64,000 nt of DNA from Panagrolaimus kolymaensis (taxonomy: Eukaryota; Nematoda; Chromadorea; Rhabditida; Panagrolaimidae), in NCBI GenBank assembly GCA_028622995.1, contig JAJQJQ010000003.1, forward strand, positions 4,030,001-4,094,000. Direction: 5' to 3'. Position 1 is the stretch's first letter, and every line of letters begins with the position of its first letter. Under the pieces are notes generated by a model that made no database searches, was not told the DNA's origin, and saw only the letters and a list, made by a program, of their open reading frames with translations. Both the position numbers and the translations under genes were made by a program. Positions 1 through 10,851 of the stretch are shown piece by piece.

Positions 1-1341
1 GCATGAAAAGATTTCTTAGACACGTTTTCTATGACAACTAATGGTTAAAAAATGAAAACAGGCGCCATTTTTCTGGACAATACTTTCTAATAGATAAACC
101 TCACCCAGGCTTAAAAGAGTAAAATGCGCAGGCAGCCTTCTTCCATTTAATAAATCTGACATCTTTGACGTGGGTGCTTTTAGTTTGTTTAAAATTTTTA
201 TGAATGAAACTTTTTTCCCCTCCATGTATATGTATAATTAAACCGTGGAAATAATTTTGAATAACATCTAATAATAACTCAACTTTTTTTTAGGTTCTTC
301 ACTCTCATTTTTTTTTTCTGGTGGTGTGAAAACGCAGTTCTCCTTCGCATTCATTTTTTGCCTTTACGGCATTCAATAATACCAAAGGTATAGATTTTTA
401 TTTTTTGTAAAAAATAATAATTAATAATACAAAAAAAATAAAACTCATTTAATTAAAGAAATTCTTTTTGCTTTGCCTTCCTTATTTTCTTTTTCATTGT
501 TCCTCAATCGTCTTCTCCTTTCTCTTAACTTGCTTCTAATATATTTCAATTCCAAGTGCTCGCTGATACCAAATTATATTTACCTTCTCGTCTGCAAAAA
601 TTTGAAAGTGAATAAAAAAGGTTAGTCGAGGCTCTCTGCGTGTAGTATTCATAAATTTTTTAAACTTAACTTTTTATTATATTAAAATAATATTGCTAAC
701 TTTTTTAGTTCATTTAAAAGCAATGAAAACAAAAAACGCAATGTTACCGTAGAAATATTCTAGTCCCTCACTTTCTCAATTTTATGCTATGAGATTGAAT
801 GATAAAACAAGCGGCTGCTTTTTTGAATACTTTCTAATCAACCCTCATCAGCACATTTATTTTTATTTTTTGAAATGCGCATTTTTGTTTGATGGAAAAA
901 GCAGTCAGTCAATTCAGTTGCTTATTTCTTTTTCCCGATACGTCAGTCTCGAGGGATAAGCAAAAATCTTTTGCCGTAATGGAGACGACTTTTTTTTAGC
1001 GTTGTTGAAGGCGTTGGTTGTTGTTGCAATTTGTAAAAGTTGCCTTCTTCTTTCCCGCGCCCCATCGTTTCGCTTAGACACGCACAATGGGTTTTTGGGT
1101 GGGCCTCAAAAAAGATGCTTTTTAAACTTCTGAGAGCGAGAAAAAAAGAAAATAAAGTTTTTTGGAAGAAGAATATCGTTAAAGTTGGAAGAAAAACTTG
1201 ACTAAGAAGTCGGTAGCAAAGTATACCGTTGTGGTGCCATTTTTAGCTGCTTCTAAGACTGACTGATCTAATAAATTGCTATTTAAAAGTTAAAATTAGA
1301 TTATTTCCTAAACTTAAATAATAATTATGTGTCCATTTCAG
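1..1341 (+). promoter_or_regulatory. Upstream region of the cholinergic locus (presumed promoter and shared 5' exon)
   Basis: This stretch has no ORF I would defend. It is AT-rich with T- and A-tracts. It ends in a splice acceptor (AG at 1340-1341) only 31 bases before the unc-17 ATG, so at least one noncoding 5' exon should lie inside or upstream of it. In other nematodes the cholinergic locus has one promoter and a common noncoding first exon spliced alternatively to unc-17 or cha-1. I cannot place the donor of that exon from sequence alone. Confidence 0.45.
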
Positions 1342-1372
1342 AAATCCACATTTTAACCTAAATAGCATCAAA

Positions 1373-3021
1373 ATGGGCTACATAATACCTATACTTAATC
1401 GAGATACCGATTGGGTTAAAGAATGGATTGATACGCGAGTGAAACAGCCAGAAATGCAAAAGAAGCTTGTATTGATTGTTGTCTCAATTGCTCTTTTACT
1501 TGATAATATGCTTTATATGGTTATTGTGCCAATTATCCCTAAATATCTTCGAGATATTCATGCTTATGAAGTTGAATACATTGGATATCGTAATGAAACA
1601 ACTCGATTAAAAAATGGTACAATTATTGTTAAAATGATTGGAGGACAAGTTGATTATTTGAATGAAGAAATTGAACTTGGATGGTTATTTGCTTCAAAAG
1701 CCCTTCTTCAAATATTTGTTAATCCATTTTCTGGTTTTATAATTGATAGAATTGGTTATGAATTACCAATGATTATTGGATTGGTTGTCATGTTTTGTTC
1801 CACTGCTATCTTTGCATTAGGTCGAAGTTATGGTGTAATGTTTTTTGCTCGATCCTTACAGGTTTGTAAAATTATGCCTTTTTACAAAGTTTAAAAAAAA
1901 CTTACTTTTAGGGATTTGGTTCAGCCTTCGCTGATACATCTGGCCTTGCTATGATTGCTGATAGATTTACAGATGAAAATGAACGTTCTGCTGCACTTGG
2001 AATTGCTTTAGCTTTTATATCTTTTGGTTGTTTAGTTGCTCCTCCTTTTGGTTCTGTTTTGTATTCAATTGCTGGAAAGCCAGTTCCCTTTCTTATCTTA
2101 AGTTTTATTTGTCTCATTGATGCTTTTATGGTTTTTATGGTGATTCAACCTAAACCCCCGAGAAATCGCAATGATGGAAGTGATCGACTTGAAGGAACTC
2201 CAATGTGGAAACTATTTATGGATCCATTCATAGCAGTGTGTTCAGGAGCTTTGATAATGGCAAATGTTTCATTAGCATTTTTGGAACCAACAATAACAAC
2301 ATGGATGTCTGAAACCATGCCAGATACTCCTGGATGGATGGTTGGAATGATTTGGTTCCCACCATTTTTCCCACATGTTTTGGGTGTTTATATAACCGTC
2401 AAATTGCTGAGAAAATATCCGCAATATCCATGGGTATTTGCCGCAATTGGTTTAGCCATGGAAGGCTTAAGCTGCGCCATTGTGCCATTTACAAATTCCG
2501 TTTTGACCCTCATACTTCCATTATCAACCATTTGTTTTGGAATTGCATTGATTGATACAAGTTTGTTACCGATGCTTGGATATCTCGTGGATACTCGACA
2601 CGTCAGTGTTTATGGTTCAGTTTATGCAATTGCAGATATTTCATATAGTTTAGCTTATGCTTTTGGCCCCATCATTGCCGGAGGGGTTGTTCATAGCGCG
2701 GGCTTTGTTGCTTTAAATTTACTAATTTGTTTCTTAAATATTTTTTATACTCCCATGATTTATATGCTTCGTAAAGTCTATGTCTATGATAATCTTACTG
2801 ATGCTGCAAAAGCTAAAGCTAATGAAATTACTGCGCCTACAATGAATCAACTACAAGGCGAACAACTTGATGGCTATGGTTATCAACAAACTGATAATAT
2901 GATAAATAATAGTGATTATGGTTATCAACAAAGTTATGGAACGAATGATGGTGCAAATGGATTTGCAAATCCTCACGCAGATATTCATAAGCGTCATGAT
3001 CCTTTAAATCCATCCTGGTGA
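1373..3021 (+). CDS. unc-17: Vesicular acetylcholine transporter
   Basis: This major-facilitator antiporter loads acetylcholine into synaptic vesicles in exchange for protons. There are two exons, 1373-1861 and 1912-3021, giving 532 aa; I recall the same length for C. elegans UNC-17. The N-terminus has a charged stretch and then a first membrane span (VLIVVSIALLLDNMLYMVIV) of vesicular amine transporter type. A lumenal loop with NET follows, then further hydrophobic spans up to about residue 460. Family landmarks include SFGCLVAPPFG, LEPTITTWM and GPIIAGGVVHSAGF. The C-terminal tail is hydrophilic and rich in Gln, Tyr and Gly. The start is the first ATG after the acceptor at 1341. cha-1 follows on the same strand, which fixes the identity as VAChT rather than VMAT. 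Confidence 0.95.
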
Positions 3022-3297
3022 TTAATAAGCTATAAATATTTTAATTTTGTAAAATAGTCTCTTTCTTTCACGGATCTTTATTTATCTTTGTTTTTATAGT
3101 TGCCTGTCTCACAGCTTTAAAAATCTTTATTTATATTAGCTCTAGTCTTAACTTGAAAATGAAAAATTGTTAAATTAAAATATATTTTAAAGAATTAAAC
3201 AAGATTTAAATAAAATATTATAAAAATTAAAAAGTAAACTCGAAAATAATAAAAATGCATTAAAAAAAATGTTACAGGACAACCAAAACTTTGAATC
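3022..3297 (+). promoter_or_regulatory. Spacer between unc-17 and cha-1, with the cha-1 leader acceptor
   Basis: This spacer is AT-rich and noncoding, and holds the unc-17 3' UTR. A splice acceptor (gttacag, AG at 3276-3277) sits 20 bases ahead of the cha-1 ATG. The leader joined there must come from further upstream, either by cis-splicing from an exon before unc-17, as known in C. elegans, or by trans-splicing of a spliced leader. The sequence does not decide between the two. Confidence 0.55.
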
Positions 3298-6272
3298 ATG
3301 ATGCTTTCACCTGATGATTGGTACGAGGTAAGCAAATTTTTCTTTAGTTTCAGTTAGAACATCGTCTTCTAAGCCTATTTTTGTCTAGTTAGGAAGGGTC
3401 ATAGATGGCCATGTTTTTTTAATTACCAAACTAAATAGCTTTGCAACACGCGTCTTTTTTTGTTGTTGCTCCTTTTCTTTCTTTTTTTACTAATTACAAT
3501 GATGCGTTCGTTCCCCAAGAGTCATCAAGTCAGTCGATGACTCGAGTTGAGTGAAAGTCTATCGCCACTTTACTGCCATGTTTCTATCTTTTTTTTGAAA
3601 AAAAAATGTAAGAATTTGGTGACATCGGATGCAATTCAAAAAGATTGCTTTCTACTTTATTTAAAAGCAAAGTAAAAAATGCTCAACAAAAAATTTTATT
3701 CCCTAAAAAATTAAAGTGAAATTCTATGTATTTCTTTTTTTAATCTAATGAAAATACATTAAAAGCTATATATTTTTGTTCTCGAAAAATGTTGATATGA
3801 AAAAATTAAATATTTATTGAGCCTTGATTTTTTACCATCTTATTATCTAAGATATATGAAACCCTTACTAAAAATGTTTAAAATTCAAAAGTTTCTAAAT
3901 AATTTTATTAAAACTCAAACAAAGCAACTTTTTTATTATCAGAATATTGCAAAGGTTAAAATAGTTTCCTTTTTTAATTCTCAAATTTTAAAATTATTCT
4001 TTAAAATTTTTAGAAGCGATTACCCAAACCACCGGTGCCATCATTGTCTCATACATTTTCACGATATTTGGAATATGCGAGTGCTATCGCTGCAGATGAT
4101 AAACAATTTGAAGAAACTGCAGAACATGTATCTGAATTTCTTACACATGGAACGCAATTTCAAGAAAAATTAATTCAACTTTCTGAAAAACAACCAAATT
4201 GGGTTAATTGCTTTTGGTTGCCTGAAATGTATTTAAAGCCTCGATATCCTTTGACTTTGTACTCAAATCCAGCTTATATTTTTCCAAAGCAAAATTTTCA
4301 AGCTGAACACGATTGTTTGATGTAATTTTACCATTCCTTTTAGCCACATTTTTAATGTGCAAATTTCAGTTACACGGCATGGCTAATTCGCGGCATGCTG
4401 GAATTTAAAAATACCATCGATATGCGTTTAACTGAAAAAGATTATGTCGATAAAAATAATACAATTCCAATGTGCATGGATCAATATGATCGATTACTTA
4501 CAAGTTATCGTCAAGCCATGCATGGTGAAGATGCTTTGATTCGAACTCCAGTAAAAGACGATGAACATGTAATGGTTATGTGCCAAAATCAATCGTTTGT
4601 AATTGCTGTGAAAGTTGCCGGTCATTTTTTGCCACATTCTGAAATCTTGTATCAATTAACCCAAGTTGTTGAAATTGCAAGAAATCGTAGCAAACTAAAT
4701 GCTATTCCCATTGCGGGTGCAACTGCTGGAGCGAGAGATTTTGCTTCAGATTTTTGGACTCAAGCAAAATTGGGTATTTTGAAAAATAAAACTTTAATAA
4801 TTATTATTTTTATTTATAGATCCAATGAATCAAGAATCATTAAATTATGTTACAAGCTCAGTATTTTCAATTTGTTTAGATTTAGATCCATGTCCTTTAA
4901 ATAAAACTATGTCTGACGCAGGTCAATTCATTTTGCATGGATATGGGAGTAAGCATTCAGGTCTAAATCGATGGTATGAACACACCATTCAAGTAAATAT
5001 AGCATATTTTTTCATAAATCTTAATAAAATATTTTAAGCTTGTGGTTTCTATTGATGGAACAAATGGCTTATGTATCGAGCATAGTGTTGCCGAAGGCAT
5101 TGTCATAATAAAAATGGCGGAACATGCACTTCGATTTGAAAAAGAGCATCATAACAAAAAACAGGTTGGATATTACAGAAGTATTTTTTTACAAAAAAAT
5201 AACTTTTTTAGATTGCAACTCCACAATTGAAAATAAAGCCCAAAGCTTTACGATGGCGAGTAACTCCCAAAATGAGTGAAATTCTTTCAAAACAAATTGA
5301 AACTCTTGATGAGTAAGTTTCAAATAAAATGCACTAAATAAATAAAAATATATATTTAGATTAGCCGGTGATTTGGAACTTGTTAGAACAGTATTTTCGG
5401 ATTATGGTAAAGAAAAAATTAAATCCTTCCAAGTTAGCCCAGATGGATTTGTTCAACTTTCAATGCAACTTGCTCATTATCGGTAAACCATTATTCCTAG
5501 AAAAAAGTTTTGTCTTATTTTTAATTGTTTTATAGAATGTATAATCGAATAGTATCAACTTATGAAAGTGCATCCATTCGGCGCTTTTTCTTAGGTCGAG
5601 TTGACAATATACGTTCTGCAACCCCTCAAGCTTTGGAATGGGCCAAAGCAATGGATTGCCCAACGATAGATTTTGTAAATTTTTATTTTACTTTTTAAGA
5701 CTTTGTTGAATTTTTAATTTAGAGTGAAAAAATTAACTTATTTAAAGAAGCCGCAATAAAACAAGCTATGGTTACTAAAGAAGTAATTAATTTTTCCAAA
5801 TATTTTACCAAAATAATAATGAATGCTGCTTTTTTTAGAACATTACCGGTTATGGAATTGATAATCATTTATGTGCACTCAGCACTTTATGCGCTGAAGC
5901 TGCAAAGAGAAAGGAAATAACAAAGCAATTTGATGTTTTTACCGATCAACTTTGGTATGATACTATGCGATTTCCATTGAGTACAAGCCAGGTAAAATCT
6001 ATTATAAACTCGTACCAAATTAAATATATTTTTTGTAATTTCAGGTAACGACTTCCCCCGAATTTGAAGATTCCTATCTTTGTTATGGACCGGTTGTAAA
6101 AGATGGGTATGGAAATGCATACAATATTCAAAGCAATAAAATTATTTTTGCAACTTCCGCTCGTAAATCGTATCGCCATACAGATGCTGCAAGATTCATT
6201 AATGAAGTTTGTAGAGCTTTAAGAGATATGGCGGCTATGATTGACAATGCAATGAATGATAATAAATCTTAG
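3298..6272 (+). CDS. cha-1: Choline O-acetyltransferase
   Basis: It makes acetylcholine from choline and acetyl-CoA in the cytosol of cholinergic neurons. Eleven exons give 614 aa: 3298-3327, 4014-4321, 4370-4773, 4820-4992, 5039-5164, 5212-5312, 5360-5482, 5536-5674, 5723-5782, 5839-5991 and 6045-6272. The first exon codes only ten residues ([10 protein letters not shown]) and joins [11 protein letters not shown], the conserved carnitine/choline acyltransferase start. The catalytic histidine is about residue 320 in IEHSVAEG. The C-terminal part has the family segment [18 protein letters not shown]. The start follows an acceptor at 3277 and all junctions are in frame. UNC-17, which packages its product, is encoded immediately upstream, the arrangement conserved across animals. 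Confidence 0.95.
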
Positions 6273-6509
6273 TTATTATGTAATTATAAATATTTATTTT
6301 AACTAGCAACGCGTTTTTTATTAAAGTTTTTTTGACAAAATATAATTATAGGCTATTTAAAAAATAAAAGTTGCCCGATTTATTTATGTTTTTGGTGTTT
6401 ATGGCTTTGACAATAAAAAAGAAAGAAAGATTTTTAAGCAAAAACGAAAGAGAGACGGGGAATGTGGTACTCGTTTAACGGTGATAAAATTTATATTAAA
6501 AAAATGTTT

Positions 6510-7109
6510 TTATGATTTTTCAATCCCGTGGACCGGCACTTCAACGAGTTGTAAACTGCGACAAAATTTATTTGAACATTCGCTATGATCCATCAATTGA
6601 ATGCGTTTTAGGTGTGCAGGACATTGGCGTTGGATGCGTCCAAATAATTCTGAGCCACATCTTAAAAATAAAAATTTTTTGTTAACTAAAAAAATAATTT
6701 TAAAAAAGGTGGCTTACCGCTGACAAACTATCATCATTTCAGGTCGTTCACAAATACAATCTTTTGGTGGTTCACTTGTTTCCGGTCTTACAAATTGTGG
6801 ATAAAATTCTGGAGTGAATTGATTTCCATATGATGGTGGTGGTGGTTGCATTCCACCTTGAAAGCGAGAGCCACCCCGACGTGGAGCAATATACTGTGGA
6901 GCCAAAGGTCGACTATAATAAAATCTTGGTGGACGCATTGGTGGTGGACCTTGTGGGAATAAAGTTGGAGGATATGAAGGTCTCATTCCACGCTGGGGTC
7001 TTTGCTGTTGATATTGACTATGGCGTATTGAAGCTGGAACAAATTCTTGAAATAATGGTGATGGAAATCGTGATGAACCCGAGGAAGAAGGAAGCTGTTG
7101 GACATTCAT
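6510..7109 (-). CDS. Small proline-rich zinc-finger protein
   Basis: Two exons, 6718-7109 and 6510-6660 on the minus strand, give 199 aa. The first about 100 residues are rich in Pro, Arg, Gln and Tyr (for example PQGPPPMRPPRFYYSR) and look disordered. The C-terminal part is a compact Cys/His module: CICERPEMMIVCQRCG, then RQCPAHLKR, then a final pair of cysteines in SECSNKFC. It resembles small uncharacterised single-zinc-finger proteins found across animals, but I do not know a function. The pattern CxC-x8-CxxC-x13-CPxH suggests one or two bound zinc ions. The gene converges with cha-1, whose stop is 237 bases away. The start is the only in-frame ATG ahead of the low-complexity part. Confidence 0.75.
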
Positions 7110-8162
7110 TTTCTCTTTTAGTTTTTATCTTTTAAAAATATAAATGAGCAGTTTTTTACCATATGCGAGAGATCTAAAAAACAAAAAAAGGATAAAAGAA
7201 AGGGATAAGTAGGGAGATGGATAAAAAACAAGTGGATGAACAAAATGCTTGTTGACACCACCGCGTTCGAAAGTGAGTAATTACAAAAATACATAGAACA
7301 AAAAAAAGAGCATTTAAAAATAGCTGTCTGAATTGGTTGTTAAACAGCAAGTAAAAAGACTGTTTATTTTACACTTATAGCAAAAAAAATAAAAATGAAT
7401 CAATATAAAGTATTTGTAAAAGTTTGGTGGTGATGTGGAACGTACAGCGCCCACGGACAATTCTTTATTTTTTAAATCGCGAAAAAATCTAATTTGCATA
7501 AATGAATGATATTATTTATGACTGTCAACAAATAAATATGACTGTTTAGTATGAATCAAAAACAATAAATCGGCCGATTACGAGATAGAAAAATAAGAAG
7601 ATCAGGTGAAAAATAAATTTATAGAATTTAAAACGGAAAATAAAGACAAACTTTTGTTTAAAAAAAAACAAGTAAAAACAAAGATTCCAAAATGAGAATC
7701 ATCAACCATTAATCAAGCGACAACAAAAAAGAGAAGAATTAATCGATGAATTTAAACAAATCCAAAAAAACAATTAAAATAAAATGAAAAAAAAAATTCG
7801 AGAGCTAGTAGCAGCTCTTCCCATGATTTTTTTGAGCAAACGTTTATTTAAAGCAAACAATTTTCCATTTATTTCTAGCTTCTTTGCTTAAAAATGAACG
7901 CCTAAAAATTTATTTTAAAAAAATCGAACATGTGTGAAAATGCATTAGTGAAGATGGATGCTTGCTTAAGCGAGAACAAAAAACATTGACTTTTTTCTCT
8001 TTGCTAATCAACAGCAATCTTTTCCTTTTTGCTTGCTTTGTGTTAGAAACGAGAAGATACGCACACACTATTAAAAAAAAGACTAATAAAAAAAACTCCC
8101 AACTTGTTCTATCGCTGATAACCATAGAGAAAAAAACGCCCCAAAAGAGCTTGAAAATAATG
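7110..8162. other. Intergenic, no gene seen
   Basis: About 1 kb of AT-rich sequence with poly-A and poly-T runs. It probably contains the promoter of the zinc-finger gene read leftwards. No ORF shows codon-like structure or a splice partner. The ORFs present are lysine- or phenylalanine-rich products of A/T tracts. Confidence 0.6.
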
Positions 8163-8498
8163 TACAGTGTGTCCCAAGAAATCGTGCCGATATGAATTGC
8201 CTCGCATATTTTTTTTTTCAATTAGACTTGAAAAACTGAATACTACGTTTTGCTCAGCAAAAAATCGCATTTTTTTAGAGATAAAGTTGAAAAAATCCAA
8301 TTTTTCCTTGGTCCCCGCTGTGGGTCGAAAATTTGCATAATAGGGGGGACCAAGGAAAAATTGGATTTTTTCAACTTCATCTCTAAAAAAATGCGATTTT
8401 TTGCTGAGCAAAACGTAGTATTCAGTTTTTCAAGTCTAATTGAAAAAAAAAATATGCGAGGCAATTCATATCGGCACGATTTCTTGGGACACCCTGTA
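8163..8498. mobile_element. Palindromic MITE (Tc1/mariner-like ends, TA target site)
   Basis: A 332-bp element (8165-8496) flanked by TA dinucleotides. The two halves are inverted copies of each other over about 145 bases, meeting at a short loop near 8310-8345. The outer ends read CAGTGTGTCCC and, on the other strand, CAGGGTGTCCC, a single difference. There is no transposase ORF; the ORFs across it are both arms read through. TA duplication and CAGGGTGTCC-type ends are typical of nonautonomous Tc1/mariner-group elements. Transcribed from either strand it would fold into one long hairpin. Confidence 0.85.
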
Positions 8499-10851
8499 TA
8501 TAAAAAAGAATGAATGGACCATTTCGAAACGAAAAAAAAAGGATTTTTTAAACATTTTTTTATTTATAAAAACTTTAAGAAAGTGATTTCTTTTTTTCTT
8601 TTCCTTTTTAGCAGCAGCAGCAAGAACAAAAAAAGCAGCGGAAAAATCAATCGATCAACAATCATCAACCACATCTCCAACAAAGGCGATGAGAAAAAAA
8701 AATTTTTTAACGAGAAACACTCAAATTTCAATCTCTTTTTTGTTTAAAAATAATAATACGTAAGAGAGTGAGATGGAAATAAGATTAAATTGGAGCTTAC
8801 TTCGTTCAGATTATGAGGGATTTGTTTACGAATATTGAAAAAAAACTTTTGAACAAAGGCCTTAAAAAATCACTAATTTTTTTTACAAAAAAGAACACAA
8901 AAAATAAGGAAAACAACTCTGATCAAAAAAAATATTTAAAAAGTCTGTTTTTAAACTTTTGACAGACACATTTTTGAATAATAAATATCATGGATCATAG
9001 TTTACAAAAATTATTCATAAAAATTTATTATAATAAGAAGAAGCTAATGTTTTATCATTTACAATAAACTGGACATTATGAATTTCCTGAGCAACAATAT
9101 GAAATGTTGTTGCAATCAAATGCTTTACCGCTTAATGAAAGAGAAAAAAAAGGAATAAAAGAAAGAGAAAGCGGTAGTGTATCCTCCTTTCTTTAATCGC
9201 GGTTCACTAAAATCACAATTGCAAATAACAAAAAGAGCTTCTTTGTCTTCTTATGTATGTACAATAGAAAGATAGATGGAAAGTGACAGAGAGTGGACGA
9301 CGTGAACAATGTTACTACTAACTAACTGAAAGCCAGCAGTCATCTAAAGTGGCGAGTATTTTTTTTCTCTCTTTCATTCATTAATATTTAAAGCTGTTGT
9401 GAGGCGCATAAAAAAGGGTCAAGAAAAAAGAAAACGAAAGAAAAGAAAGGTAACAGCGGATATTTTTGATATCTCTGTTTCTGTCCTTGACCGATGGAGA
9501 CAAATTATTGTTGCGAGATATTTAAGTTATGAAGAAAATATATATTTTGTTTTTATTTGTTTACAAAAAAGAGTAAAAATGAGAGAAAAGTGTAAAGCAA
9601 TGATGATATAATCGGAGGATTTTCTTTTTTTAAACGATCATGATTTTAAAAAAATTTGTCAAAAAAAAGTTTAAAATTATTAAAAAACAAAAAGAAAACT
9701 TTAATTTTATTTATTAAAAATATTAAAAATCAATTTAAAATTAAAAAAACTTGATTCATTATAAATCAATATATGAACATCCAAATAATAATCAAACAAA
9801 GAAATCAAAAGGAAATAATTTTCAAGTGTTTTTTTAACCTTCTTTGAGAAAAAAAGTTGGTCATTTATTTTATTTTTATTTGTTTTTTTTTCAATAGAAA
9901 CCAATTAAAGATGTCAATAACTTCTTCCTTCTTTTTGCATGATGGCTTCATTCAAGTTTTTCTTTTCTGATCAATTCGTTGAAGAAGAAAAAAAGAAGCC
10001 TAATATGGCCAACGTTGCTGTTGATTGCTGATTGCAGGAGGCCATAGGCGGCGTTGTCTTTAAAATTTAAACCACCTATTTTTGAAATGAAAAAAAGAAA
10101 ATTGCGCAAACATCGAGTTAGTAACATGAGAAAAAAAAAATGGCAGAAACGCAACAAAAAAAAGTGTATAGCACACGTAATAGTTTTTGGCTGGTTTTGC
10201 GCAATGATGGCGGCGGTAGTGATTGTTGTCGTCGTTTAAATTTTTATTTTGTTTCCATTTAATACCAGCCTTTTTTGATCTCCCTTTTTTCATGAAGCCG
10301 TCACTTCTTTTTTTGGACAACAAAAAACTTTTTTTTAAATCCCTGCTTGATTTTTTGAGATTATAAACTTTTTTGGTTGAAATCCTTTTCATGCCGTAAA
10401 AAAAGAAAGGAAAAATACTAAAAAAAGGATTGTGTTTATTACTTTTAAAGAAAAAAAAAATAGATTTCTTGGCGTCGAATTTTTTTTTTTTGCGCACTTC
10501 TTCTTATTGCATGCGGCGCCATCCGTGAGTGTGATGAAGAGAATTTCTTTTCCTTCTTCTACTAGTAATAGTATTTGAGAGACGAGCGGTAGTAGTGCGC
10601 GAGGACGATGCTCTGCCATTTTTTTTATTTCTGAAAAAAAAAGAAGAATGTTGTTTCTGATGCTTGCGGTCGCGTCAATAATCGTTTGAAAAAATTATTA
10701 TAGCTGGAATTGTTACAAATTGCTTTTTTTGTAAATTTATCTCTTTTTTGTGCGTGTTTGAAAAAAAAGTTGTTACGTAAAACTTGATTTTTTTATTATC
10801 GAATAGGATAGAATAGGATAGAATAGAGCTATAGATAGAGAAATCACAGCG
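8499..10851. other. Intergenic, no gene seen
   Basis: About 2.3 kb of A/T-tract-rich sequence. It includes a GA-rich stretch around 9130-9620 and a short inverted repeat (tatggcc / ggccata) near 10005-10046. Three GAATAGGATA-type tandem copies lie at about 10801-10825, just before the next gene. Small ORFs are present but none joins a plausible splice partner. It probably holds the promoter of the 10852 gene. Confidence 0.55.

Noticed and set aside
16..225. 69-codon minus-strand ORF at the window start
   Set aside because: It has somewhat protein-like composition, but no splice partner or recognisable motif within the window.
8109..8513. Several ORFs of 70-100 codons on both strands
   Set aside because: They are the two arms of the palindromic MITE read through, so they mirror each other.
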